Origin: a virus
IMG/VR virus record: IMGVR_UViG_3300034403_000373
Coordinates: 1-23,224 of that record
Direction: 5' to 3' (one strand)
DNA length: 23,224 nucleotides
Shown: one piece after another, positions 6,568 to 16,600 of the stretch
How positions within the stretch are numbered: the stretch's first letter is position 1
Layout of the letters: every line of letters begins with the position of its first letter
Position numbers and translations under genes: made by a program
Notes under the pieces: generated by a model
What the model saw: the letters and a program-made list of their open reading frames with translations, nothing else
Database searches by the model: none
Told to the model about the DNA's origin: nothing

Positions 6568-6957
6568 ATGGAAAACGTGGAAACATATAGCGATTTGAAT
6601 TTAGAGTTCATTGCTCATCCACTAACTGGAAATGTAGCAAGAAAAATTGACAGAACCGCAGTAAGGCAATCTGTCAAAAATTTAATTCTAACAAATTTTT
6701 ATGATCGTCCATTTCAGCCTGAATTGGGGTGCGGGATAAGTTATCATCTTTTTGAATTATTTACCTCTGCGACTAAGCAGTCACTTGAAACGGCAATGAG
6801 AGAAGTGATTGAAAATTACGAACCGAGAGCAAGTATTTTGGAAGTTTTAGTTGAAGACCACCCAGACGACAATGCATTGAGCGCATCTATCGCCTTTATG
6901 ATTAGAAACGACCCAAACCCAATTGTTCTAGACCTAATACTTGAGCGAGTAAGATAA
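6568..6957 (+). CDS. 25: Baseplate wedge subunit gp25
   Basis: At 129 aa it matches T4 gp25 (132 aa) and the GPW/gp25 family shared with type VI secretion (TssE). Signs are 'IAHPLTGNVARKIDRTAVRQ' near the start, 'NFYDRPFQPELGCGI' (about 43-57), and the conserved Glu-Pro-Arg at 85-87 in 'NYEPRASI'. gp25 sits where the wedge meets the sheath and primes sheath polymerisation. AAAGG at 6555-6559 is 8 nt from the ATG. The stop abuts the ATG of gp6 with no gap. It is the first gene after the late promoter at 6469. Confidence 0.95.
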   Translation: MENVETYSDLNLEFIAHPLTGNVARKIDRTAVRQSVKNLILTNFYDRPFQPELGCGISYHLFELFTSATKQSLETAMREVIENYEPRASILEVLVEDHPDDNALSASIAFMIRNDPNPIVLDLILERVR

Positions 6958-8745
6958 ATGTCAACAGCAAATACTTTTTTAAGAGTAACCGATCTCGACT
7001 TTAATGAGATAAAAAATAACTTAAAGACCCACTTAGCGACAAATGATAAATTCAAAGATTTTAACTTTGAAGGATCTGTAATGTCGAACCTCCTTGACGT
7101 TCTAGCATATAATACACATTATAATGCATATTACGTTAATATGCTTGCAAACGAAATGTTTCTTGACACTGCGCAGCAACGGGACTCTGTTGTTTCTAGA
7201 GCAAAGGAGCTTGGTTATGTGTCATCGTCTTCTATAGGTTCTTCGGCTAATGTGAATATAGTATTCGGCGGAATTCCAGCTGGGGTTACAAACTTCACTA
7301 TAAGCAAAAATTCAACATTTGCGTCAGAAATTTCGGATATAACTTATACATATGTTGTTCCAGAAGCAAAAACGGTTGTCGTGAATCAAATCGATAGTTC
7401 AGGTACAGGTTCTACCGCAACAGTTGATCTTACTATTAAAGAGGGGGAGCCTTTAACTTCTACGTTCATATATGATTCAACGAATCCCGAGCGGTTTGTT
7501 ATTCCAAATAAAAATGTAGATACTTCTAGCATTTTAGTTAAAGTTCGAACTTCTTCTTCAGACTCCACCCTTGTTGAATTTCATAGGGCAACAAATGTCA
7601 ATCAAGTCTATTCCACTTCAGAAATTTATTTTCTTGAAGAAGCATATGATGAGAAGTATGAAATTGTTTTTGGTGATGGTGCCTTAGGGAAAAGGTTGGT
7701 TGACGGAAATATTGTAGTTGTACAATATTTGGTCTGTAACGGTGGCGACACTAACGGTGCCGACACATTTGCGATAGATCATTTAAATATGACAACAACG
7801 TATACTTCCGCAACTATAGAAACTAATAAGAAATCTTCGGGAGGAAGATTCCAAGAAAACGTTGAATCAATTAAATTTAATGCTCCACGATCGTACCAGA
7901 CCCAAAATAGAGCAGTTATTAATAATGACTATGAACGAATAATATTGAATGAAAACTCAGATCTACAGTCCGTTGTAGCTTATGGTGGAGAACACGCCAA
8001 CCCTAAACTTTTTGGTAAAGTCATCATTGCTGCTAAACCTTTCGGTGAAGAATATATTACAGAGAACCGAAAAAGGCAAATCAAAGCTTCAATTATGGAT
8101 CGCACTCCATTAGGTATTGATCCTATCATGATCGATCCAGACTACACATATTTAAAGTTGAATATTACCACTAGATACGACAAAACTAAGACTAAGACTA
8201 GCGAATCTTCAATACGAGCATCAATTATTGATGCAGCAAATAAGTTTTCTACTGAAAATTTAGAACGGTTTGGGCGTAACTTGAGATATTCAAATCTATT
8301 GAAGAAATTAGATAGTTCAACTGAGGCTTATGTGTTAAGTAATGCTGCAGAAATTAAGCTAGAAAAACGTATTTCTCCCGACTTGAATGTTGCATCAAAA
8401 GTTAATATAGACTTTAACAACCCCATACGGAAATTATCAGTAACCTCCAGTCAATTTACTTATAACGGATTTATTTCATATATTAGTGATGACGGATTAG
8501 GTAATATTAGTATTTATCGGTTTGGGGGAAATAAAGAAAAAATAATTGTTATTAACAAGGCAGGAACAATAGATTATTCCACTGGGAATATTCAAATAGA
8601 AAATTTTGCCCCGACTTCCCACACAGATATCTATTTGAAAATAATAGCCTTTCCAGAAAGGTTAGATGTGTCCACCCTTAGAGAACAAGTGCTAATTATT
8701 GATCCTAACGATACGAAAGTTAATGTTATCTCAGAGTATACTTAA
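6958..8745 (+). CDS. 6: Baseplate wedge subunit gp6 (Baseplate_J-like)
   Basis: The 595-aa protein compares with 660 aa for T4 gp6. The N-terminal segment 'FNFEGSVMSNLLDVLAYNTH' (about 35-54), then 'YVNMLANEMFLDTAQQRDSV' and 'RAKELGYVSSS', is the gp6 signature. The central 'NAPRSYQTQNRAVINNDYE' (about 308-326) is the Baseplate_J motif that forms the wedge ring. In T4, two gp6 copies with one gp7 make the wedge core, and gp6 dimers knit the six wedges into the inner ring that changes shape on contraction. Start and stop abut gp25 and the gp7-like gene, with no intergenic bases. The ribosome site is weak (GAGCGAG), which fits coupling to gp25. Confidence 0.95.
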   Translation: MSTANTFLRVTDLDFNEIKNNLKTHLATNDKFKDFNFEGSVMSNLLDVLAYNTHYNAYYVNMLANEMFLDTAQQRDSVVSRAKELGYVSSSSIGSSANVNIVFGGIPAGVTNFTISKNSTFASEISDITYTYVVPEAKTVVVNQIDSSGTGSTATVDLTIKEGEPLTSTFIYDSTNPERFVIPNKNVDTSSILVKVRTSSSDSTLVEFHRATNVNQVYSTSEIYFLEEAYDEKYEIVFGDGALGKRLVDGNIVVVQYLVCNGGDTNGADTFAIDHLNMTTTYTSATIETNKKSSGGRFQENVESIKFNAPRSYQTQNRAVINNDYERIILNENSDLQSVVAYGGEHANPKLFGKVIIAAKPFGEEYITENRKRQIKASIMDRTPLGIDPIMIDPDYTYLKLNITTRYDKTKTKTSESSIRASIIDAANKFSTENLERFGRNLRYSNLLKKLDSSTEAYVLSNAAEIKLEKRISPDLNVASKVNIDFNNPIRKLSVTSSQFTYNGFISYISDDGLGNISIYRFGGNKEKIIVINKAGTIDYSTGNIQIENFAPTSHTDIYLKIIAFPERLDVSTLREQVLIIDPNDTKVNVISEYT

Positions 8746-11700
8746 ATGGCGATAGAAAAAATATCAACGCTGGTAAAAAACCAGTTTCCCGCATTCTATA
8801 AAGAAGACGGGCAAAATTTTCTAGCATTCATGGAAGCATATTATGAATGGATGGAAACTAACGGACAAATGTCTGATGCTGTTCGAAATTTAGAATCATG
8901 GAATGATATAAGCACCACAACTGAAGAATTTATAGATTATTTCTTCCACACACTTTTACCATCTGTCCCAGTTGAAGTTGTTGCAAATAAAAAATTGATG
9001 GCAAAATATGTGAGGGAGTTCAACACTTCACGTGGAACTTTATCTTCATACAAATTAATGTTTCGATCAATTTATAATGAATCCGTTGAGTTGAATTATC
9101 CATCAGAGCAAATACTGAAAGTTTCGGATGGAGATTGGAACCTCGAACAATATTTGGTCACGAACTACAATACACAAAACTACACGTTTATAGGTAAAAC
9201 TATAAAAGGAAAAAATTCAAAAGCAGAAGCACTGGTTGAGGATATTAGGACTATTGTAGTTCGGTCTAGGCATATACACCAATTTATCATTTCAAACATC
9301 AAAGGCATATTTAACGATAAAGAGCCTATATCAATTAAATATAATAATGATTCCGAATATTATCCGATTATTGATGCGGGTATCAATTCAATCGCCATTG
9401 CAACTTCTGGCGGAGAGTATAGGCGTGGGGATGTTGTCGGTATATTGTCGGGTAATGTAGGTGATCTAGCTAAAGTTGTAATAACCGATACTATTGATTT
9501 GGGCGGAGCAATATCATTTTCCCTTAATGATGGCGGATCGGGGTATGGAGCATCAACTGATGAAACAGTTTGGGGCGACACTGATATATTTATTGATGGC
9601 GGAGATGGTGTTGAAAAAGGGTCTTTCACTATAGAAAGAACTGATTTACATGATATGTTTGCACTATCAGTTAATGTGAATACGCTGAATTCTAATACAA
9701 TTTTTGGCAATAATGCGCCAGTCATATCTCAAGTGGGCGGTGGTTTCCTAACGGCATCGACGTTTGCAAATACAGTTCTTGGCCAAGCCAGTTTTGGGTT
9801 TCCTGAACACGGCGAAAATGTAGGAAATGCTAATTATCATGATCAAGAAGCAGCTTGGATAACAATAAACAGTTCAACCGATCCTGGAATAGCTATAGAT
9901 CAAGGGTTATATGGGGCAACTTCTGGAGCAAACGCAACAGTTGTGACAGCAATCCGAGGTTATTCTAATAATAATATAGTTTTGAGAGTTAATGGATATA
10001 AAGACTGGATTGTTGGGGAAACGGTTAATAGTTTTGTTGGAGGAAGTTTATCGCCAATAGGAACAGTTGGGAAGTGGGCTGCAAATACTGTAGGTTCCCA
10101 TGAACTTCAATTAGGGTGGATTCCAGACTCAACAATTAATCCTTTACTTGATGATGTTGAACTTGTCGGTATTGACTCAGGGGCATATGGCGTTGTTAGG
10201 AAAATTGTTCCTCCTGATTCAGCAAATCCTTCAACAACGTATCTCGTTAATGGGTATCAGGATACCACATCAAATACATATAGAGATTTGTATAAAGTTT
10301 ACGTTTCTGCAAATAGCACTGCAAATACTTCATCTCAATTTGATACTGGTCCAATGAAAGCATTTGAGGAAGGAGAAGGATTACGTATCGTTGGAAGTTC
10401 GACTTTAATGGCGAATGCGGTTGGCACAACCTCAAATGCGGTTTGCGAAAACATACATACAAAATTAAGCGATTCTCTAATTTTTGCTGCAACATATTAT
10501 GGAAGTATCGGCAAATTATCTAATATGGTTGGCGGATCGGGGTATTCAATCAAACCTGAAGTGACGGTTAGAGCAAATGATATTGCTGCGTTAGGTATAG
10601 GTGAAGCATACCTAACATTACAAACGGACGATCAATATTGGAATTCAGGAAATTCACATATACTTAAAATCGACACTAATGATAGAATAGTTCAATCGAG
10701 TTCTGGTGCATCAGGAGATGTAAAGGGCGGTGATATTGGTAGTGATACTACATCAATCGTACAGCATGCTAATGGAACAATAGAAATGGTTGCTCGTGTA
10801 TGGCAAGACTTTTTGCAGAGAGAACCAGGAAATATTATGTGGAAAGTAGGCGATAATGCCGCTTTGAAGTTTTATGGGGAATCATATATTCCAGGAGAAG
10901 TTGATGATAGATCGACAACAGGAACAGGGCAAGCAACGATAACTTCGGTTGTCGACCGAGGGGTCTTGGGTAAAAATGCTATAGTCCAAACAGGTATTGG
11001 CGCAAATGGTGCTATTTCAGGGGTTCGTGTTCTCGATTCGGGATTTTCTTATTTGAATAACGAGGAAGTAGTGTTCGAATCTACGGGAAGAAATCGTGCA
11101 GTTTCTGGAACAGGAATTGTTAAACTTAAAGGTTCTGCTAATTCGGAAGGATATTATTCTACATCAAGAAGTTTACTTTCATCCAAAAGAAGTTATATTC
11201 AAGATAGCAATTATTATCAAGAATTTTCATATGAGTTGATATCCCCTATTTCATTTTCTAGATATCGCGATATTGCCTTAAATCTATGCCATCCTTCTGG
11301 GCAAATACTATTCGGCAAATATCAAACATCATCTAATGTCCAAGTTGAGGTTTCAGCGAATACTACAAAATCTACTTTATCCTCAATGGAAGGAACGTTT
11401 TCATTAACTAAACCTAAAGCATCAGGAACAATTAGTATTGCGAATGACGGGCAAGAGGTTATTGGAGTATCAACTGCACTTTCAAACCAGATGTCAAACA
11501 ACGATTATATTATAATTGAGACCGATCCTGGAGATGAAATAGATAATCTATTTTGGTTAACTAAGTTGAACGTTGTTTCTGATTCGACTACCGCAAATTT
11601 GGCGAATGTTTGGTCTCATGGGAATGTACTCAATGCAAATGTATATTTCGCAAATACTGGGACTTCGCATAATATAATAGGTTTAAATTCAAACTTAACC

Positions 11701-11868
11701 AATGAAGTTGGCGGAACTGATAATATATTCGTAGAATTTACTCCGCAGGAATATAATACTCTTAAACTAAATATAGTAACAAGTGACACTTTAGCAAATC
11801 TCAATTCGTTATGGATTGGACCAGATTTCACTGGGGTCAACATGCATTACACAACAGGGTCATTCTAA
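8746..11868 (+). CDS. 7: Baseplate wedge protein, gp7-like, with rearranged domain order
   Basis: At 1040 aa it is nearly the size of T4 gp7 (1032 aa) and sits between gp6 and gp8, as in T4. The helical N-terminus has 'QNFLAFMEAYYEWMETNGQ' (about 23-41) and 'SRGTLSSYKLMFRSIYNESV' (95-114), ending in 'ILKVSDGDW'. It resembles a segment that in T4 gp7 lies in the C-terminal third (as I recall, 'FEAFCEAYIQYLSDG' and 'ASYKFLFKVLYNEEVEI'). A His-Pro-Ser-Gly at 849-852 resembles the HPVG near the T4 C-terminus. Between them are about 700 residues of beta-rich insertion with GSGY-type motifs at about 263-267, 596-600 and 766-769. The last 150 residues hold a duplicated module. It overlaps gp8 by TAATG. 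The gp7 name is by position and motif. Confidence 0.78.
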   Translation: MAIEKISTLVKNQFPAFYKEDGQNFLAFMEAYYEWMETNGQMSDAVRNLESWNDISTTTEEFIDYFFHTLLPSVPVEVVANKKLMAKYVREFNTSRGTLSSYKLMFRSIYNESVELNYPSEQILKVSDGDWNLEQYLVTNYNTQNYTFIGKTIKGKNSKAEALVEDIRTIVVRSRHIHQFIISNIKGIFNDKEPISIKYNNDSEYYPIIDAGINSIAIATSGGEYRRGDVVGILSGNVGDLAKVVITDTIDLGGAISFSLNDGGSGYGASTDETVWGDTDIFIDGGDGVEKGSFTIERTDLHDMFALSVNVNTLNSNTIFGNNAPVISQVGGGFLTASTFANTVLGQASFGFPEHGENVGNANYHDQEAAWITINSSTDPGIAIDQGLYGATSGANATVVTAIRGYSNNNIVLRVNGYKDWIVGETVNSFVGGSLSPIGTVGKWAANTVGSHELQLGWIPDSTINPLLDDVELVGIDSGAYGVVRKIVPPDSANPSTTYLVNGYQDTTSNTYRDLYKVYVSANSTANTSSQFDTGPMKAFEEGEGLRIVGSSTLMANAVGTTSNAVCENIHTKLSDSLIFAATYYGSIGKLSNMVGGSGYSIKPEVTVRANDIAALGIGEAYLTLQTDDQYWNSGNSHILKIDTNDRIVQSSSGASGDVKGGDIGSDTTSIVQHANGTIEMVARVWQDFLQREPGNIMWKVGDNAALKFYGESYIPGEVDDRSTTGTGQATITSVVDRGVLGKNAIVQTGIGANGAISGVRVLDSGFSYLNNEEVVFESTGRNRAVSGTGIVKLKGSANSEGYYSTSRSLLSSKRSYIQDSNYYQEFSYELISPISFSRYRDIALNLCHPSGQILFGKYQTSSNVQVEVSANTTKSTLSSMEGTFSLTKPKASGTISIANDGQEVIGVSTALSNQMSNNDYIIIETDPGDEIDNLFWLTKLNVVSDSTTANLANVWSHGNVLNANVYFANTGTSHNIIGLNSNLTNEVGGTDNIFVEFTPQEYNTLKLNIVTSDTLANLNSLWIGPDFTGVNMHYTTGSF
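11425..11820 (+). repeat. Duplicated module at the C-terminus of the gp7-like protein
   Basis: Residues 894-958 and 966-1025 of the gp7-like product align by eye. Each starts with a short strand pair, has 'I.G..T.LSN' or 'IIGLNSNLTN', then 'D.I.IE/VEF.P', then 'L.L.I/VVSD..TANL...W'. The DNA copies have diverged, so this is an old protein-level duplication. A similar 'GTV...GTAVSGSGTDF...GD.I.I' unit occurs near residue 587 of the DUF4815-type protein. Confidence 0.6.
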
Positions 11869-13649
11869 TGCCAGTTTATAGATACGCAACTAAAGACTTA
11901 TCAATCACTACAGCTGAAGCGTTTATAAGACGTGTGCAGGCGACTGATAGTAGTGATGATAAAAACTCATCTATCCTTTATATTTGTTTAGGTAAAACAG
12001 AAGAATGGGAAGATGAGCCTAATCCGAGTACTCCGCCAGACAACGAGCAATATTTACATTATAATGTTCATCGAGAGTTCATAGGCGGGAAAAAAGTAGA
12101 AACTTCTGACATTACACATGTTATTGATAGACATGATTGGATTTTTGGAACGGTATATTCTATGTATCGCGATATTGATACCGATATGTACGATCGTAAA
12201 TTTTATGTACTTACTTCTGAATATAATGTTTATAAATGCTTATATAATAATAAGGGTGGATATTCAACCATAATGCCGAAAGGGTTTTCAACCCTACCAT
12301 TTACATCATCTGACGGATATACATGGAAATATATGTATACGGTTCCATTAGGAGAGCAACAAAAGTTTCTTACTGCTTCCCACATACCTGTCAAAACTAT
12401 TGAATTGGGTGATGGGGGAGTAGAATCTTCTAGGCAAGTTGCAGTTCAGTCATCCTCAGTCAATGGTGCAATACATGTTATTGAAACTGTGGATTCAGGT
12501 TCAAGGTATCATACTCTTTCCTCAGGGGTTGTTGAATCCGCAACTGAAACAACTCTGCGGGTGTTTAATAGTCCGGACGTATCACCATCACCTATTGATA
12601 ATATATACAATGGGTCATCAGTATATATTACTGGCGGAACCGGAACTGGCCAATTGCGGAGAATAATAAAATATTTTGGGTCTACAAAAACTTTAGTTGT
12701 AAACACTGCATTTCAAACTCTAGCCAATTCTGATTCTAGAATTATCATATCGCCCACCGTAACTATTATTGGGGATGGGAGTGGGAGTAAAGCGTATTCG
12801 TTGGTCGATGAAACTGACGGATCAATTTCTAGTATCAATTTGATAGATAATGGGCAACAATATACTCGAGCGCAAGCATTGATAACCTCAAATGGTGTAC
12901 ATGGAACTGGCGCAACCGCAAATGTAGTAATTTCTCCGCTTGGTGGACATGGGAGTAACCCTGTCCGTGAATTGTATGGCGATAAAGTCATGCTTAATGT
13001 TCAATTTAATGGAACAGAAGGAATATCAGCTAACGGTAATGGATATATCCCATCAAATACAGAATTTCGAACAATCAGTATATTACGTGACCCAATATTA
13101 AAGTGCGATGCTAATAATAATTTAACGTCATCTGAAAATATTGCAAACACAAGTAATTCCCCATCATCGTTGAGATTATGTTCAAGGGCAGTTATTTCAT
13201 ACACCGAAATGGATGAAGGCGTTCCTGCAAATCCTCTCGCGATAAATGACACGATAACTAATGAGCGAAATCGTCTTCGTGCCGAGTTAGGGGAACTTGA
13301 ATTTGTGACTGAGTTGGGGTATATTTCTCGTAAAGCTGCTGCTATGGAAAATGCCGTAAAATCGGCAAATGCAAATATTGTATATATTCGTGAAGATGAA
13401 ACGGAAAGCGATACTTCATTTTATACTTCTTATATAAATAACGTTGAGAGTTATAGCGATTATTCCGCTTTTGTTAAGGATGACGTCATCCTTAAACGAG
13501 GTTCCGAAAATAAAATCGCTACTGTTGAGTCCATTAAAGGACCTGAAGCAAACACATATTCTGGCGAAGTAATATACACTGAAAATACGCATCCAGTTAC
13601 CCGCAGTCCAGAACAGATTGAAGATATTAAAATCATTTTAGATTTTTAG
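11868..13649 (+). CDS. 8: Baseplate wedge subunit gp8-like, enlarged
   Basis: I place the start at 11868 (MPVYRYATKD), where ATG overlaps the preceding stop as TAATG. An upstream in-frame ATG at 11811 would lie 57 nt inside the gp7-like gene. The product has 593 aa against 334 in T4 gp8. Matches to T4 gp8 as I recall it are 'DKNSSILYICLGKTEEW' (31-47; T4 DKNTIFITFGRSEPW), 'SDGYTWKYMYTVP' (148-160), 'FRTISILRDPI' (400-410), and the end 'GEVIYTENTHPV...Q.EDIKIILDF'. The extra length lies mainly at about 180-390, a beta-rich insertion with GSRY and GQQY motifs like those of the gp7-like protein, and at about 410-560. In T4 the gp8 dimer joins gp7 and gp10 in the wedge. A perfect 22-bp palindrome lies in the coding sequence. 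Confidence 0.85.
   Translation: MPVYRYATKDLSITTAEAFIRRVQATDSSDDKNSSILYICLGKTEEWEDEPNPSTPPDNEQYLHYNVHREFIGGKKVETSDITHVIDRHDWIFGTVYSMYRDIDTDMYDRKFYVLTSEYNVYKCLYNNKGGYSTIMPKGFSTLPFTSSDGYTWKYMYTVPLGEQQKFLTASHIPVKTIELGDGGVESSRQVAVQSSSVNGAIHVIETVDSGSRYHTLSSGVVESATETTLRVFNSPDVSPSPIDNIYNGSSVYITGGTGTGQLRRIIKYFGSTKTLVVNTAFQTLANSDSRIIISPTVTIIGDGSGSKAYSLVDETDGSISSINLIDNGQQYTRAQALITSNGVHGTGATANVVISPLGGHGSNPVRELYGDKVMLNVQFNGTEGISANGNGYIPSNTEFRTISILRDPILKCDANNNLTSSENIANTSNSPSSLRLCSRAVISYTEMDEGVPANPLAINDTITNERNRLRAELGELEFVTELGYISRKAAAMENAVKSANANIVYIREDETESDTSFYTSYINNVESYSDYSAFVKDDVILKRGSENKIATVESIKGPEANTYSGEVIYTENTHPVTRSPEQIEDIKIILDF
13433..13440 (+). promoter_or_regulatory. Possible intragenic late promoter ahead of the DUF4815-type gene
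   Basis: A perfect TATAAATA lies inside the gp8-like gene, 220 nt before the next ATG. A few such 8-mers are expected by chance in 23 kb of AT-rich DNA, and it reads as ordinary codons (TAT ATA AAT). Its place 34 nt upstream of a 22-bp palindrome, ahead of the longest gene, is the only reason to list it. Confidence 0.25.
13474..13495. repeat. Perfect 22-bp palindrome inside the gp8-like gene
   Basis: TTAAGGATGA-CG-TCATCCTTAA is identical to its reverse complement over all 22 bases and encodes Val-Lys-Asp-Asp-Val-Ile-Leu-Lys. As RNA it would fold into a tight stem of 9 bp with a 4-nt loop. It lies about 165 nt upstream of the DUF4815-type start. It could be a protein-binding dyad, a processing stem or chance. 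Confidence 0.6.
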
Positions 13650-13659
13650 GAAATAGCTA

Positions 13660-16600
13660 ATGGCAATTGAAACAAATTTAAACCAAAGTCCTTATTTTGA
13701 CGACTTTGATGTAGATAAAAACTATCATCGTGTTCTTTTTCGTCCTGGATATGCAGTTCAGGCAAGAGAATTAACGCAATTACAAACAATTCTTCAAAAT
13801 CAAGTTGAAAAATTTGCCAATGAAGTTATGGTTGATGGAACAATTGTTACTGGCGGTGGGTTAATTACTGATAACACCAATTACGTTAAGATGCGTGATA
13901 AAGATGCTAATAACCGAGTGGTTTTACTTGGGGATTTTTATTCTCAAGGGAAGATAGCAAATGTAACTATTACCGGAATCACTAGCGGAATTAATGCTAA
14001 ATTAGTTGCGGTGAAGGAAGGATCGGAGTCAACTGGAGGAAATTACTTAACCGCTTACTGCCATTATACTGATTCTGGACTTGATAAACAAACTAAATCT
14101 TTTTCTGATAATGAAGAATTAGATTTTAAATGGTCGTCTGGTGGGAGTCATAAATTCTTTGCTAACTCTATAGCTACAAATGCTACAGGTAAAGCATTAA
14201 AAGTAAATATTGAGGATGGAGTAATATATCATAAAGGGAATTTTATTTCTATGCCAGCGCAAAGTGCTATTGTTGGTAGATATACTACAACTCCTGATGC
14301 GTTCATTGGATTGACTACAGAAGAAACTCTTGTAGATTCAAATCAAGATTCTTCGCTTTTAGATAATGCTTCGGGAGCAACAAACTACGCTGCTCCAGGT
14401 GCTAGTCGCTTGAGATTGCAACCGAAATTGACAGTACATCCGTATGGGTTTGCAAATACTTCATCTTATTTTACCGTTGCAACAGTAGAAAATGGTTCTA
14501 TTGTCCAAAAAAATACTGACACTATATATTCTGATGTGGGCAATTATGTTGCAGAACGGTTATATGATACTAATGGGAATTTTGTTGTAGATCCATTTAA
14601 TATTAGAATCAGAGAACATTTAAAAATAGAGGGTTCTCTAGGGCGATTTGTAGCATCCGAAGGAGGGTCAACTGATAAGTTGATATGTGAAGTTGAAAGG
14701 GGGGCAGGGTATGTTAATGGCAATAAAATTACATTACAGGCTCCACGATTTTTAGAATTCGATAAAGCCGCAAATACTATTCAAAAAGATTCAGTTGTAG
14801 TAGGGCAATCGTTCGGAAATTATATAAAGGTTAATGAAGTCTGCGGTACTTGGGATATTGATAATCATGGATCAATTACCTTATATGATAGCGCAGCACA
14901 AGCGTTAACTAATGTAAACTATAGTGTGCAAGCTGTATCAGGAAGTGCAAGTGCAATTGGAACTGCTAAAATTCGCGGATTTCAGTGGGATAGTGGTATT
15001 GCAGGAACGCCAACTGCGGTATATAGACTATATTTGTTCGACATTAAAATGGACGAAGAAAAGTCATTTTCTAGTGTCAAAGGTGTACATAGAACCGATT
15101 CTTTTGCTGATATTGTTCTTGAAAATAATATAGCCAAACTTAATGAATCTAGTTTAAGTCGGTTGGTGTTTGGGTTAGGGCAAAGAGCCGCAAAATCGTT
15201 AACCAGTTCAGATAATACCCATAGCACATCATGGGTGTATCGTAGATCTGAAGATACAACTTTCGATGTTTCTGGACTATCAACCATTTCATTGACCTCT
15301 CCGCATACTGGGGGGAGCGAAACTCCATGGAACACAGGAAATACTATTACTGATGTATCCGAATCTAGAAATTATATTGTAGTAGCAAAAGAAGATGTTA
15401 CGACTGCTGGAATGTCGGGAACAGTCACGTGTTCAGGCACAGCTGTGTCTGGATCGGGCACCGATTTCCAATCACAATACCAAGTAGGCGATTTAATTAA
15501 AATTGGGACAGCAGCTGCCGTTAGGATAGTAAGTATCTCATCTGCTACATTGATGGCAGTATCAAGTTCAGTTACCCAAGGTTCCGCAACCACCCATAAA
15601 AAACATTTCCCTAAAGGTTATATTTTTGATTTAAGCGAAAATGGAACAATAATTTCTAGCGGAACTCCTGCAACCGTCGAAATTGATCTTCAGCAACACA
15701 CTTTTGCCTCAAGTTTTGCTTCTACGGTGTACTTTAACGTCAACAGAACATCTTCCCGCCATGTAGGAAAGGTTGTTCATAAAAATAAGTTTGTTCATAT
15801 TAATACGTCTAGCCACACTACAGCAGGTGCTGTTGGACCATGGTCGTTAGGAATAACTGACGCATATAAAATAAATGCTGTATATCTAGGTCCAACGACA
15901 TCTGTTAGTGATAGTTCAACTAATGTGACCAATCAATTTGAACTTATCTCTGGGCAGACAGATGACTTGTATGACATTTCATATTTGGCATTAAAAGCTG
16001 ATAGTGATTTAGATGTGACATCTAAAGGAATTATGGTTGAGTTTAGCTATTTTACTCGAGATACAAGTCAGGGTATCGGGTTCTTTTCAGTAGATTCTTA
16101 TCCCACTTCTAACACTACTCCAATAGAATCTGATAGGATTGAATGGTACGAGATTCCTGTGTTTAGAAGTCCTACATCCGGAGTAACATATGATCTTCGC
16201 GACCATATAGATTTCAGACCAACACGACTATCAACAGTAACTCCAGCTGCAACAGGAACAGTCGCACTTGCACCAACAAATCCAAGTATTACCTCCGACA
16301 TGGACACTTCGGATGCTTCATATTACCCAACGCCTGATGAAAATTTTGTTTGTGATTCTAAGTTCTATTTACCTCGTCGGGATAGGGTCATCATTACTAA
16401 AGGTGGGACGTTTCAAGTCAGTAGGGGCGTTCCCGATTTGAATCCAAAAACTCCTAATGAAATTAGCGAATCTATGACGTTGGGTATATTGGATATTCCT
16501 CCATTTCCTTCCCTTTCTCCATATTTGAGTAAGGCGGTCGGAAGAAAAGATTATTCTGTAAATTTGTCGTTAGAAAATAATCGACGATATACTATGAAAG

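Noticed and set aside
11811-11867. A 19-codon upstream extension of the gp8-like gene
   Set aside because: It would overlap the gp7-like gene by 57 nt. The TAATG at 11866-11870 gives a natural coupled start, and MPVYRYATKD looks like a true N-terminus.
13481-13488. TGACGTCA in the palindrome as a eukaryotic CRE site
   Set aside because: The context is a phage structural gene, and an 8-bp match inside a longer palindrome has no regulatory meaning of that kind here.
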